From NCBI GenBank assembly GCA_025642065.1, contig JAODUP010000907.1, forward strand, positions 1 through 64,000: a DNA stretch of 64,000 nt. Reading direction: 5' to 3'. The notes under the pieces were generated by a model. That model saw only the letters and a list, made by a program, of their open reading frames with translations. It was not told where the DNA came from and ran no database searches. The stretch's first letter is position 1. Each line of letters opens with the position of its first letter. Shown here in pieces: positions 9,710 through 20,656 of the stretch. This stretch comes from Paralvinella palmiformis (taxonomy: Eukaryota; Annelida; Polychaeta; Terebellida; Alvinellidae). A program made the position numbers and the translations under genes.

Positions 9710-10830
9710 GAAGACTCTCTTATCTCGATGTTCTTTCTGTGTGTGTGTGTGTGTGTTGGAGGAAAACATGATAAGCAGTTAGATAAATGGCTAGAAACAG
9801 AGACAGACACACATGTATATATCAAAATGATTCATTATATTAATGTCTAGTTTTATCTACAATGCGCTGAACATCTTAAGAAGGCTTAAATCAGTCCCAG
9901 TGACGAGTTCAGGCATCAGCTATTAGCACAAGCTGGCTTCACTGCTTAGAAATACGACCAACAAAAATGTGTGGAAAACAAATTCAGCCTGCAAATGTTC
10001 AGAGACATTTTGCAAACTCGAGCGTTTATTTAGAAGCATGGAAAAAGAAGCTTCACTGTGTAATAAAATTCGCCAGATACCGTAATAAATTACACGCTCC
10101 AGTGATTTCACTCAGCGATCTCACAGAGAAACGGTCACCATGGGGCATCCGTGATAAACACTCTCCGAGATAAAACATCTTTTATAAATTAAAGACACCT
10201 GTAATAAATACACCTCGCTTATTATTTCACGGATTCCGAGTAAGGAGTTATTTATTTCGGCGTTTGTAAAAGGAACTGAACCGATGGGGAAGTGAAAATT
10301 TAGAGTTGTTTTATGCCCAAATATGCCACCCCGTCCTCGATGAATTTTTGTGGAGCGAAAGGCAACTTTTAAAAAGCTGATTTATTTGGTGTTTCCCCTA
10401 TTGCTGCTTCTGCGACTACACAAACAGTGATGTGGTGTTGACTGGTCGTTAACATCCTTCGTGCTGTATACTGGAGCTGGCTAGCCGGGGATGTAGGATG
10501 AAAGGACGCCGAGGCTTTATTACGAACCGGATGTGCGCTGTTTTGAATTATGGAAGCTAGACATATCGTCTGATGTGATCGGCCGGACAGAAATTCCGTA
10601 TTGCATTTCCGTCGTCATAGGTTTTAAGTGCCGCCTGCGCCGTGTGACTGACCTCTGATGGCTGGCTGGCTGAGTCGGTGGGTGGTGAATGTCCATAGAT
10701 TATGCAGTTTTAGGCTTGAAGTATTTTTGTGTCAGCAACCGGGAGCGGGTGGGAGGACTATTGATTATGGAGTATTCTTTTTGCTACTACTCTCGCAATC
10801 CCTCCCCCCCCTCTCTCACACACACATACG

Positions 10831-10996
10831 GCCTAACTGGTAACGCGGTTGGTCACAGATCTATGGCATTTGGATTCAAACCCCCAACCTGACTATGTCA
10901 GAAGAGTGTTTCATATTTCACTTCGCCTCATTACCTTTGGAGATCGCTCGGCCCATTTAGACTACTTAGTGCATAAAAGTGGTCGTCAAACAGCGA
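10831..10996 (+). mobile_element. tRNA-derived SINE, head type B
   Basis: The body (ttcacttcgcctcattacctttggag...cggcccatttag) is the same as in the type A copies, but the tRNA-like head is different: gtaacgcggttggtcacag and a B-box-like ggattcaaaccc. Same head type as 36198-36356. A (CA)n run follows at about 11009-11042. I could not define clear target duplications. Confidence 0.75.
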
Positions 10997-11004
10997 CATT
11001 TTTA

Positions 11005-11045
<41 letters not shown>

Positions 11046-11353
11046 ACCGTAAGCTTATTAGTCAGTCCTATCACGATCTGTTTTGGTTTCATGTCGAGCC
11101 ACAAAGATGACGACTATCTGCCTATCTGTCTTCCCACCTGCCTGATCTCCCCAACTCGGTTGTCTTTTCGAGATGCTTGTTTTCTTCAATTGCTCTATGC
11201 CTAATGACTCGTTGTCACTTTCTTGGCGCAATTTATTGACGCGTCTCTCGACATAAGTTAGTGAGCTATATTGATATGCATTCTGCGGGATAGAGAGAGT
11301 GTCCCCCCCTCTCTCTCCCCTCCCCTCTTTCTGTGTATGTATGTGTGTGTGTG

Positions 11354-11384
<31 letters not shown>

Positions 11385-11670
11385 AATTTGTTTGACTATA
11401 AATGCAGTACTCAAATACTGATCCCGTACTGATCAAACAATGACAGCTGTGACGTTGATGGCCCTTATCTCACAACAAATATAACACAGCAACATATCAG
11501 AGAGATCCAAATTACGATATCACTCTTCTAGTTCTAGTATTTAATTACACTTTCATAATGACGCTATTATAATGGTACACGGTAGTGTTGTTGTTCTTGT
11601 TGTTGTTAATGTTCTAATGGTGCACACATTAATTATTCTATCACTCTGCCGTCAGCATTAGCCTCTTTGA

Positions 11671-11790
11671 TGGCACTGGTCCTACTTTATCAATAGTGGT
11701 GCCTGTCCGTTGATAGTGGTGCCAGTTTATTGGTAGTGGTGCTAGTTTATTGGTAGTGGTGCCAGTTTGTTGATAGTGGTGCCAGTTTAT
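11671..11790. repeat. 20-bp minisatellite, about 6 copies
   Basis: Unit of the form TGATAGTGGTGCCAGTTTAT. Copies at 11711, 11731, 11751 and 11771 are close; those at 11671 and 11691 are more degenerate. It lies just upstream of a SINE in DUSP intron 1. The repeat explains the minus-strand frame here, whose protein repeats NWHHYQ. Confidence 0.85.
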
Positions 11791-11828
11791 ACGTGCCAGT
11801 CGGTCAGCAGGTAAACTAGTTGTTAACT

Positions 11829-12042
11829 TCCGAAGTTCATGGAGGCGCCTCCGTGGTCTAGCGGCAGCGTGTTGGACCACAGATCACTACCACCCGTGTT
11901 CGTATCTCGGCGTTGGCATATCTGAAGGTTGTTTAATCTTTAACTTCGCTTCATCACCTTCGGAGGTCGCTCGGCCCATTTAGCCTATCTTGTGCACAAA
12001 GTGGTCGTAAAACGCTAATCATCATCACCATCCGACGTTCAT
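11829..12042 (+). mobile_element. tRNA-derived SINE, head type A, with 12-bp TSD
   Basis: Element 11841-12030 reads head to tail on the plus strand: tggtctagcggcagcg (A box), gtgttcgtatctc (B box), shared body, and an atcatcatcacc tail. Flanking duplications TCCGAAGTTCAT (11829-11840) and TCCGACGTTCAT (12031-12042) differ at one base, so the insertion is not recent. Confidence 0.88.
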
Positions 12043-12524
12043 CCAGTCAGTTCGTTTTGGCATTTCGAGGCTAAGACGATTGAAGAACAAAAACCAATCC
12101 CGAAAAACTGGGATAATAAAAGCGAAAATGAGAAGTTACACTAACAAAGAACTGAGCAGGCCAGTAATGAATTGCTCACTCCAATGGTGGTAAACATTTG
12201 GTGTGTGTGCGTGTATGTGTGTGTGCTTCCTCTTACTGCGGTCTTATTAAAGTCTGCTTTATGTGTAGTTGTTTAGAGAGAGAGGAGAGAGAGGGAGAGA
12301 GAGAGACGGTTTGTAGTTGTGTTTAAGCGGTAGGTTACCTTAGTGTTGTAGATGGCAGGTGGATGTTAGGCGAGATGGGAACACAAAGGAGTTCTACCTG
12401 TAGCGTTGTGGCTCTATTGAGGGCCTCGGCACCATTAACGGCACTCATCAATATCTTGGTTTGATAAGCTCAGCCGAAAAAAAGGCTCATTTTCTCGTGT
12501 CTTTTTGTCTCTTTGTAGATCTCA

Positions 12525-12527
12525 TGG

Positions 12528-12574
<47 letters not shown>

Positions 12575-12691
12575 ATGTCTGTCCGTCCGCCCGTCCGTCT
12601 GTCCAAACAGTGCTAGGTCAATATTTCTCCTTTATTGAACTATCTATCTATCTATCTATATATCTAACTAACTATCTGACCATCTTTTTTA

Positions 12692-12736
<45 letters not shown>

Positions 12737-12860
12737 GCCTGTCTGTCTGTCTGTCTGTCTGTCCAAACAGTGCTGGGTCAATATTTCTCCTTTATTCAAC
12801 TATTTATCAATCTATCTATATATCTAACTATCTAACCATCTTTTTTCTATATATTCGTCT
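12525..12860. repeat. Tandem duplication of a TGTC/TATC microsatellite block
   Basis: A (TGTC)n run, the unique words gtccaaacagtgct and caatatttctcctttatt, a (TATC)n run and ccatctttttt are repeated in the same order with a 160-bp period (for example gtccaaacag at 12601 and 12761). This explains the long CLSVCLSV-type open frame. A related TGTC run followed by gcaatatttcattta occurs at 17895-17980. Confidence 0.85.
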
Positions 12861-14196
12861 GAATGTTGTGTGTATTTACTCATTGCGCTTACGATCTCCC
12901 GACATTTGTCCACAATGCCCTATATCGGTGTATTCATATCCCCCCCACGCTCCTCCCCCATTAGACTATTATTGTTACGTATCCAAATCAATAAACTTCC
13001 CATTTATCCCGGTATTGCCTAGCTCCTGACAATAGACAGTTGTGTACAGGATTTCCCCCCTCCCTACCCGCCCCCAATTCACAAACTGACTCACTAAGTC
13101 AGTGTATCAAGGTCATTGTTAGTTGCGCTTAATTACAGAGACTGAAATTTCGTCCATTTTGAAATCTTTGTTCGGACGGTTGTTGCCTTCGTGTTTTATC
13201 ACGGAAATGTCATGTAATTAGTGTGGTTTACGTCGATGTTTTTCGGATAGCTAAATAATGAGTGAATGAGAGAGAGAGAAAGAGAGAGAGAGAGAGATGC
13301 AAAAATGTCATTTTAATATGGGCCAATACTAAATCCCGAATCCATTGTGGAGACCATTACGTGGAGTTGTGATTTTTAACAGAACGCTCGGCTTATCGAG
13401 TGCACCCGGTGTCTATAACCTTTGAGTACTCGGGGGGGGGGAGGGTCTTTATTTTACCACGTTAATACTTATATCTTATATCACTCCGTCCCCGAATAGT
13501 ACAACACATCGGCCGTTGTCGTTTGACTGTGCACCTGTACAGTAAAACTGGTTGCTATGCATTTCGCGCTGATACAGTCAAGCCTCGCTTGACGCCACGA
13601 GTTATCGATCGGTTTACCGAAGAAAACAGTCTAGTATAAGAGTGTATTGGCCGGAGGGCGGACTCAGTGGGCGAAAGTAGCGCCGTGCGGGGCCGATTTT
13701 ATGCCGCTGCTGCTGCTAATTAATCGAAATCTGGGAATTTAAAAAATAATCGCCGCACACCATCGACGAGTCCGGAATGATCCTGTTTCTCGGCTGTTTT
13801 CTTTGGGTTTTTCTTTCTTTCCTCTACTTTCTAAAATCTATTCGTTTGGGAACACGATATCCGGAGGCTTCCTGTTTACAATCTGTCCTATTACCATTCG
13901 GCCAAACGAACCGCCATTATCCTAAATCGGGGCGATGTGGCGCCACCTGCAATGTGACCGTTGGAGTTTGAATTTCGCCAAAGTCTGATAGAGACTCGGC
14001 TTCTTATGGAAAGTGTTGTTCGTCAAGTGGCCTGCTACTTGTGTTGTTATCGACATACTTGAGGAGAACAGTAATATTTGTTATGGTTATTATTGTTTAA
14101 TACGTGCCTTTGTGAACGTTTGACGCTTATTTTTACGGCCCTCCCTTTGGCTTCTGGTGCGCCAAGCCGGGGAGTTTGGATGGTACGTGATCGTTG

Positions 14197-14250
14197 AGCG
14201 GTTCAGATTTTGTTCTGGTATAAAGCGGTTCAGATTTTGTTCTGGTATAA
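14197..14250. repeat. 27-bp direct duplication (two copies)
   Basis: The 27-bp unit at 14197-14223, with core GGTTCAGATTTTGTTCTGG, is repeated exactly at 14224-14250. Recent local duplication inside DUSP intron 1. Confidence 0.85.
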
Positions 14251-14538
14251 AGTGGCTGCCGTTGAATTGTGGTTTTCTTGACGAAGTAAGACTGCCAATG
14301 ATAGCCGAGATAATGAAGATGGTAGCGATCGAGAATGATAAAGATGACTAGACGCGTACGGATATGCACCCTTTCACACACACACACCACGGATGACTTA
14401 ATCTATACTGTGTACACGGTTATCATCAGTTTATCATCTCGCAACAGAAGTTTCCGCTTCGTTAATTGTGAAAGGCTAACCCGTCAAAATAGGGAACTTC
14501 TGTTTTAGGACAGATAGCGATGTTAGTGTGTGTATGTG

Positions 14539-14572
<34 letters not shown>

Positions 14573-15525
14573 TGTGTGTGTGTGTGTGTGTGTGTAAAGA
14601 GATCAGACCCCGATAACTGGGAACACTATTATTCAGACATCGCCACAAATGGACACCTTACGCCTTGAACCGTGTGTGTTAGGGCTTAAATCGAAATAGA
14701 ACATATCTGTTAAAGTTAGGGCCAGTTTTAGTGAGATGGTCTATTGGGCCGGGTGTGGGAGAGAATTGTACAATTATATTTGTGCCAGACCTTTCCCATA
14801 TTCTTGTAATCACCGTCCCTTCCCTGATCCCCCCCCCCCGGATATAAATACCCACTTCTCGACACCCGTTGCTCATCCTACATTTTGTTTAAGTTAACCT
14901 TGAGGCAGAGCCAAACATTGGCCAACGCCGAGATGCCGTCTGCCAGTCCACCATTATACACAACCCCGGGACACCGGAAGTGATCAATTATTTACGGCCT
15001 TGTAACGGAAGTCGGACCAACTACTTTACCAGTTGTCTGGCTGGTGCTGGTAAATGTTCAGCCCACAGCAGTTAGGCGCTGGCTTATGTACATCTACTTA
15101 TATGATCCTTTATGGAAAGAGAAGTTGGGAAATATGGTGGGGCCTCCTCCGCTCTCCCTCTAACTATCTATCTATCTATCTCTCTACATCTTTTTATTTC
15201 TTAGTGCTTCAGAAGAATAGTCATGTTGAAGGTCTCCTATTGTTATTTTCCATATTCTGTGAGGGTCAGTTAGGCTGTCAATCAGTTAGTACGGTATGAC
15301 AGCACGTTGAAATTAATACCTCATATCGTATCTCTTCCATATCGTATCTCTAGTTGGCTCCTATTGCATGTAATGTTATACCACAACCTGCATAGGATTC
15401 CATTATCTGGTAGAGATCCCAGTTATTAAATATGGCTGTTATAGCATAATCAGGTCACTATAAGATCAGATGCCAGTCAATATGGTCAGCCACGTCTCAA
15501 TATTTATCTATTTTGTCTATTTCAG

Positions 15526-15903
15526 GTGGATTCCGTGCTTTTGAGTCCCGCTTTCCAGAGCTCTGTGTTGGACTAGTGGACAGCGAAGAATCGACAATTC
15601 TTGGTCTTCGGAACCTCCAGATAAATGACTCGCAGCCACCACCAGAGGGCGACCCGCCGTCACCGAATAGCTCTTCTCCGTTCCCGGTCGAAGTCCTGCC
15701 ATATTTGTTCCTTGGCAATGCCAAGAACTCTGCAGACTTAGCGTGCCTTTCCCGGAATGGGATTAAGTATATCCTGAACGTAACGAACAATATCCCGAAC
15801 ACGTTCGAGGGGGACAGCGGATTCCATTACATGAAGATCCCAATAAACGATCATTGGTCCCAGAATTTGGCAGCTTCCTTCCCAGAAGCAATTGCCTTTA
15901 TCG
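15526..15903 (+). CDS. DUSP6: MAP-kinase phosphatase (DUSP6/7/9 class), coding exon 2
   Basis: Encodes residues 122-248 (to FI, plus the first base of Asp248). It holds the rest of the rhodanese part (GGFRAFESRFPELC), an acidic, Pro/Ser-rich linker (SEES... PPPEGDPPSPNSSSPFP) and the start of the dual-specificity phosphatase domain: VEVLPYLFLGNAKNSADL, GIKYILNVTNNIPN and IPINDHWSQNLAASFPEA. Asp230 in the INDHWSQN motif is the expected general acid. Acceptor ttttgtctatttcag|GT and donor ATCG|GTAAGC are good, and both junctions are phase 1, so the frame is kept from exon 1 to exon 3. The length and order match the family without gaps in conserved blocks. Confidence 0.95.
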
Positions 15904-15932
15904 GTAAGCACTACGTGTCTCTACACATGTGA

Positions 15933-16041
15933 TTGATTGATTGATTGATTGAGCGAGCGAGCGAGTGAGTGAGTGAGTGAGTGAGTGAGTGAGTGAGTGA
16001 GTGAGTGAGTGAGTGAGTGAGTGAGTGAGTGAGTGAGTGAG
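15933..16041. repeat. GATT, GAGC and GAGT tetranucleotide microsatellite
   Basis: Five or so GATT units, then a few GAGC units, then more than 20 GAGT units in one unbroken array directly after exon 2 of the phosphatase. Similar GATTGATTGAGTGAGT arrays occur at 20982-21018, and shorter GTGA runs at about 37535-37570 and 38202-38221. Confidence 0.9.
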
Positions 16042-16639
16042 TTCTTTGTTTAGCCTGGACTTCTTATGAAAATGTCCCACAAACACAGGTATGTATCCAA
16101 TTCAAGCTCTAACCTGAGGATTTACAGCCCACTGCTTTGAATTTGACTCTGCGTGTGAGTTTTGTTGAGACTCAACGAGTAACTGAGTGAATGAGTGGAG
16201 ATTAACGACTCATCAACTCAAGTAGGTCGTTTAGTGTTATGACTTTTAGAGGGGGATAGATGGTATCAGTTCTAAACGCCGAACCCACAGGAGGGTTGAT
16301 TCTGGTATGGTGGTATCTTCTCTGTTTTCCAGATAGCATCAGACACTATCATCAGCAATAATACCGAATTGTCACCATGAATACCGATAATATGATTGTG
16401 GTAATAACAACTTTCTATGCTAAAGATTAGCAAACAATAAAGCCAAAGTTAACGTCAAGTAATGAATGTTGTGTTGGTCTAGGTCTCGTACAACGTCCGA
16501 GTCAGACTGTGTCACAGATAAACAAACCATGAACACAGTTTACAAGTATATTTAACAGAAACTTCAAACCGGTTCACCGAAGAAGGACAAAAACAAATAA
16601 AATAAAGCCTTCCTCTAGAGGTATATACCGTTGCATTGT

Positions 16640-16767
16640 TCACTGAAAATGTGTGCGTGCGTGCGTGTATGTGTGCACGCGCGCGCGGACACACTGACTT
16701 ACATATATTGCCATGTAGGCGCTCACCTAAGTCTAAGAGAAGGGGCAACTGATACGCGAAGACTGAT

Positions 16768-16810
<43 letters not shown>

Positions 16811-16865
16811 ACACACACACACACACAGACGCACCCCCCCCCCACACACACACACACACACATGA
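16640..16865 (+). repeat. Dispersed repeat with CA/TA microsatellite tail, copy 1
   Basis: The segment with ccatgtaggcgctcacctaagtctaagagaaggggcaactgatac is followed by (CA)n(TA)n(CA)n and a C-run. A similar order (gttatgtggttgctcaccgaaatccaagagaagtagcaattgatac, then CA and GA runs) occurs at 24440-24620 in the same orientation. The two look like copies of one short interspersed element with a microsatellite 3' end. Confidence 0.55.
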
Positions 16866-17872
16866 TGTCATAATCATAAAAAGCTTTAAAAATGGTAAAA
16901 CAAACACCAACTAGCTTGCAAGAGGAGAAAAGCCAGCAACAGCTTTAAACCGGAAAGTGTTTGTGAACGGTTCTGGTTTCTTTTATTGTACTGTGTGCGG
17001 ATTGGCTGATATTAATTTCGTTTGTGGGGGAGGAGGTGAACATTACTTTGAGGGTTCTAACAAATGAGACCACTGGCTGCGGAAATCTCTGCGAGTTACG
17101 TGCTGTAAACAAATATTTAAATATCGTGTCGATTGAGGAGCCGTTGTTATCATTCGTTTTGTAATGTTCGGCCATTGTTCGGTGATCGAAAACCGGAAGT
17201 GCGTTTTTGTCGAGCCTAGCCGGTTGGTAAACATTGGAGAGATCCGTTGAGTGAAGTTGTGCCAGCCTCGTCCCTCAGTCTATCTTTCTCTCTATGTGAT
17301 CTTTCCGGCTTACTATTCCCCCCCCCCCCGCCTTCCTCTAGATACCAGACATGTGAATTTGGTGTTATTTGGCGAACATAACCGGTTTAGTTCAGCTTGC
17401 TCGGCACGGAGAAATGGTATCAATGTTCAAGACAGAATTCTTAATTCATTCTACACATTTTCTTACCAAAGCAATACCTACGTTTAAATATTACTAACTA
17501 TCTATCTATGTATCCTTTGTTTGGCCCTTGAAAATGAGAGCTCTGCCTTATTTCTCAACCATTTTCTTAAAATTATACATCACTGATAATCACCTAAGCA
17601 CCACGTGGAGTCAGGATTATGTTTTGGTCCTTTAATTTTATACATTTTCCACCAAGAGCTAAAAATATATAAATGTTAGTCTAGCTCAAAATTGTTTTAA
17701 ATAAAAATAATAAAAATTAGTTATAACCATTTTAGTACAGACAGTAAATGTATACGCTTATGTACATTGAAAATCTTCATTTAATACTACAATATGATAG
17801 GTACTGTGAAGAATAATTAGCATGCTTAATTTATATCAGTTGAACATGTCCCCCCCCCTCTCTCTATCCCTG

Positions 17873-17895
17873 TGTGTGTGTGTGTGTTGTGTGTA

Positions 17896-17954
<59 letters not shown>

Positions 17955-17955
17955 G
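17873..17955. repeat. (TG)n and (TGTC)n microsatellite
   Basis: A TG run followed by about 13 TGTC units, then tgtttgtgtcttagcaatatttcattta, which resembles the sequence after the TGTC runs at 12600 and 12760. It lies in DUSP intron 2. Confidence 0.85.
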
Positions 17956-19448
17956 TCTTAGCAATATTTCATTTAATAAAGGAGGAGACAATGCATCTGT
18001 ATTTTAGCTCTCGACTTGAAACATATATTGAGGTGGATGTTTTGTTGACATTTAAAGCAGGGATAAAACTCTTTGATTTTTAAAAGAGGATGTAGTTAAT
18101 TTAAAAGTGAATGTAGTCTGCTTAAGTGATATCCTAAATAAAGTTATCCGTTCTGTCATCTTTGGTATTTGTCACAGTTCTAAAGCGGCAGCATTACCTT
18201 TGTTGCATTTTATTTGTCTTTGGAAGAGAGGCCCATAATTTGCTTGCTGCTGATTTCAGTTTGACAATCAGAGGTGACGAAATTCTGTCTTAGTAAGCAC
18301 TTCGCATAATGATAAAATAGATAACCGACCCACCCCTTTTCCTCCTCACCCAAACAATCTGATTCCTCCAATTCACCTTTTATTCACTGTGCGGTAACAG
18401 AGTACCTACTCAGATGTCTCGGTGGTGATTTATTTTAGGGTTGTCCAAAATTCAAAATCTGCACCCATTATACAGAAACTGGCCTTATTGTCGAAACACG
18501 CCCGGCATGCTGAAGTGCTACAGCAAACGGTTAGCTCGAATGGCCTCAACAGGATAACGGACAGTTTTAACGAACACCGGAAATGTCAACCGAACAAGTG
18601 GCTCGGCGGGCGTACCACGCATGTGCAGTTTGCCGGATATCTGTCGGAGACACAGATCCCTTCCGGACGACGGCGGAACTTCATGAATAATTATCCAGTA
18701 GCTAGGCGCGTCTGTGGTCAGAGTTTTTGTCTGGTCTGTTACACCGATGATGATATGGCGGTTGTTATCTGATGTTACAAATAAAGTTGTCTGTGCGTGG
18801 ACACGAGATAGCAGCTTTTCACCAGTGTCCTTATCTGATTATTTCGTCCCGCTAACCTTGACAAGACCTATGTGTCATGTTAGGCGTTCGTTAAAATGGG
18901 TCCCTGTTTGATTTTTGCCATTTATCGTTCCATCAAATATAATCGATTCAGCAAAAACAGAACGTGCGTAGAATTTGCACTTGCACTCGGGGGCATTGGG
19001 TGTGGCTACGGATTCTCAGTTAACGTTGAAAAGACTATACCTCCAGCACATTTCGCAGAGGCTCGAGTGACATGCGGTAGAAATTTCCAGCATCGTATTT
19101 CTTGTTCGTTTCAGCAATTGAATTAAATTAGAAGAGGAAGTGGGCAGAAATAGTCGTTCTTTATTATCCAAATTCTTTTAATCTTACATTTAAAACTTCA
19201 TACTCTATTGACCTTTCGACTTTGCATTTTCTTTCGCGTTCCACACGTTGCCAAACTGGATTTTGTATTTTATGAAATTGTATTTTATCTAATGTACTTT
19301 ATTACAACGTTTAGATTGTGAGCTTATTGAGTGAGATACATCAGTACGTTTTAGAAATTGTTTTCTTCGCTAACCAAATAAAATAAATGACAAAATAATT
19401 CCAACTGAATACGAATTATCTAGATTTATCTGCATCTTTTATTTCTAG

Positions 19449-19915
19449 ATGAAGCCCGCGAGAAGAACTGCGGCGTTTTGGTGCACTGTTTGGCTGGGAT
19501 CAGTCGGTCAGTGACGGTCACTGTGGCTTATCTGATGTATAGAAGGCATTTGACTCTCAATGATGCGTACGACGTGGTGAAGAAGTGCAAACCAAATATT
19601 TCGCCCAACTTCAACTTCATGGGTCAGCTGTTGGACTTTGAGCGGACATTGAACAGTATCCAATGTAAGTGTGCTGAAGGTGCCACCCGAGAGAACTCTC
19701 CGGATCATCCGAATAACCGGATCATGGGACTTCATGGCGCCGAGCTGAGGCAGTGCAAGTGTAAAAGGGAAGCGAAGACTTTCTTCTCATCGCCGACATG
19801 CACGTCGTCGTCGGTGTCGTCGACGTCATCGATGTCGTCGTCGTCGTCGTTGGCGATGTCATCGGCGTCGTCGAACACCGCCTTCGACTACGATATACCG
19901 TCGACGCCGTCTTGA
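19449..19915 (+). CDS. DUSP6: MAP-kinase phosphatase (DUSP6/7/9 class), coding exon 3
   Basis: Encodes residues 248-402 and the TGA stop (19913-19915). The catalytic signature HCLAGISRS is complete: nucleophile Cys261, with Arg267 binding phosphate. [15 protein letters not shown], the hallmark of ERK-directed MKPs, follows. Acceptor ttatttctag|AT joins in phase 1 to exon 2, giving Asp-Glu-Ala. After the phosphatase fold comes a Cys/Lys patch (QCKCAEG...QCKCKREAK), then a tail of about 50 residues that is mostly Ser, encoded largely by TCG/TCA triplet repeats (19804-19875). Total length 402 residues from the 8624 start, between vertebrate DUSP6 (381) and DUSP7 (419). The protein removes phosphate from the Thr and Tyr of activated ERK and forms its negative feedback loop. 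Confidence 0.95.
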
Positions 19916-20516
19916 GATTGCCACCTGTCAGCCGACCAAAGAGGCACTCCTCCGGCTGAACAGTGACCATCAGGGGAATGTCGTGGTGAACTCCATCTGG
20001 CGGCGGCTTGCCTCGTATGTCTGGTCTTCTGATGGTGGCGTCTCGTTGCTGTTGTTGTTCTTCTTGTATCACGTTGCTGTTGATGTTGTTGTTGTTGTTG
20101 TTGTTTTGTTATTGTTGTTCGGATGACGAGGTGGCTATAGCCGCGGTTTTACCATGGTTACTGTACTCCCGGTGGTTGTCGTTTGGTCGGTATGACGCCA
20201 GTTCGATATTTGTATATTGCTCAATCAAATCAAAACATCTTCTTTTTGTTTTCATATGACATCACTGACTTGGCGAACATTGACCGCAGTCAGCCATGTT
20301 GGCCTCACTCAGCGACTGAATGCCTCCAGCACCCCCTAGTTACTGAGCAAGGCAGGGAAAGGGTCAGGTGAGGGTGGCACCTATATACCGCAAATCTAAA
20401 TATAAGAAGCACAAACCTACAAACGACATATCACTGTGTGTTTGTGACTGCATAAATATTATGTGTACTTTATATTGGCGCCAATGTTAAACTAACAAGG
20501 ATTTTCTATACACATA

Positions 20517-20550
<34 letters not shown>

Positions 20551-20656
20551 CTAGTGGATGATTTTAAGAAGTGTCAACATGGCTTTTATTCGCCATGCTT
20601 CATAATGGCAGCAGCATCCCTACAATGGCTAATTTAAAATAATAATATCAAATAAA
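19916..20656 (+). other. Likely DUSP 3' untranslated region
   Basis: Sequence after the stop contains TTG/TGT trinucleotide runs (20041-20115) and an (AT)n run (20520-20549). The first perfect AATAAA after the stop codon is at 20651-20656, a candidate poly(A) signal about 740 bp downstream. The true end could be elsewhere. Confidence 0.4.

Larger units (their letters stand above)
8988..15525 (+). other. DUSP intron 1 (6.5 kb)
   Basis: Starts GTGAGT and ends ttttgtctatttcag. It contains three SINEs (9516-9694, about 10831-10996, 11841-12030), a 20-bp minisatellite (11671-11790), a duplicated TGTC/TATC block (12533-12850), GA, TC and TG runs (12265-12305, 13266-13297, 14541-14597), a 27-bp direct duplication (14197-14250) and CCGGAAGT ETS-like motifs near 14973 and 15004. 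No other exon is recognised. Confidence 0.85.
15904..19448 (+). other. DUSP intron 2 (3.5 kb)
   Basis: Starts GTAAGC and ends atttctag. It contains a GATT/GAGC/GAGT microsatellite (about 15933-16041), a repeat element with CA/TA runs (16640-16865), a TGTC run (17895-17950) and GC-richer DNA near 17000-17250 and 18450-18780, with ETS-like ACCGGAAGTG at 17192-17201 and ACCGGAAATG at 18576-18585. Open frames at 18422-18772 and elsewhere have no recognisable content. Confidence 0.85.

Noticed and set aside
12505..13029. 174-codon frame with CLSVCLSV repeats
   Set aside because: Produced by the (TGTC)n and (TATC)n arrays; no splice sites or domain.
13550..13620. acagtcaagcctcgcttgacg resembling a mariner/pogo terminal repeat
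   Set aside because: No matching inverted copy or TA duplication found nearby; the word also forms a small hairpin by itself.
18422..18772. 116-codon frame inside DUSP intron 2
   Set aside because: Not in phase with the gene, no splice sites at its ends, and exons 2 and 3 already join without it.
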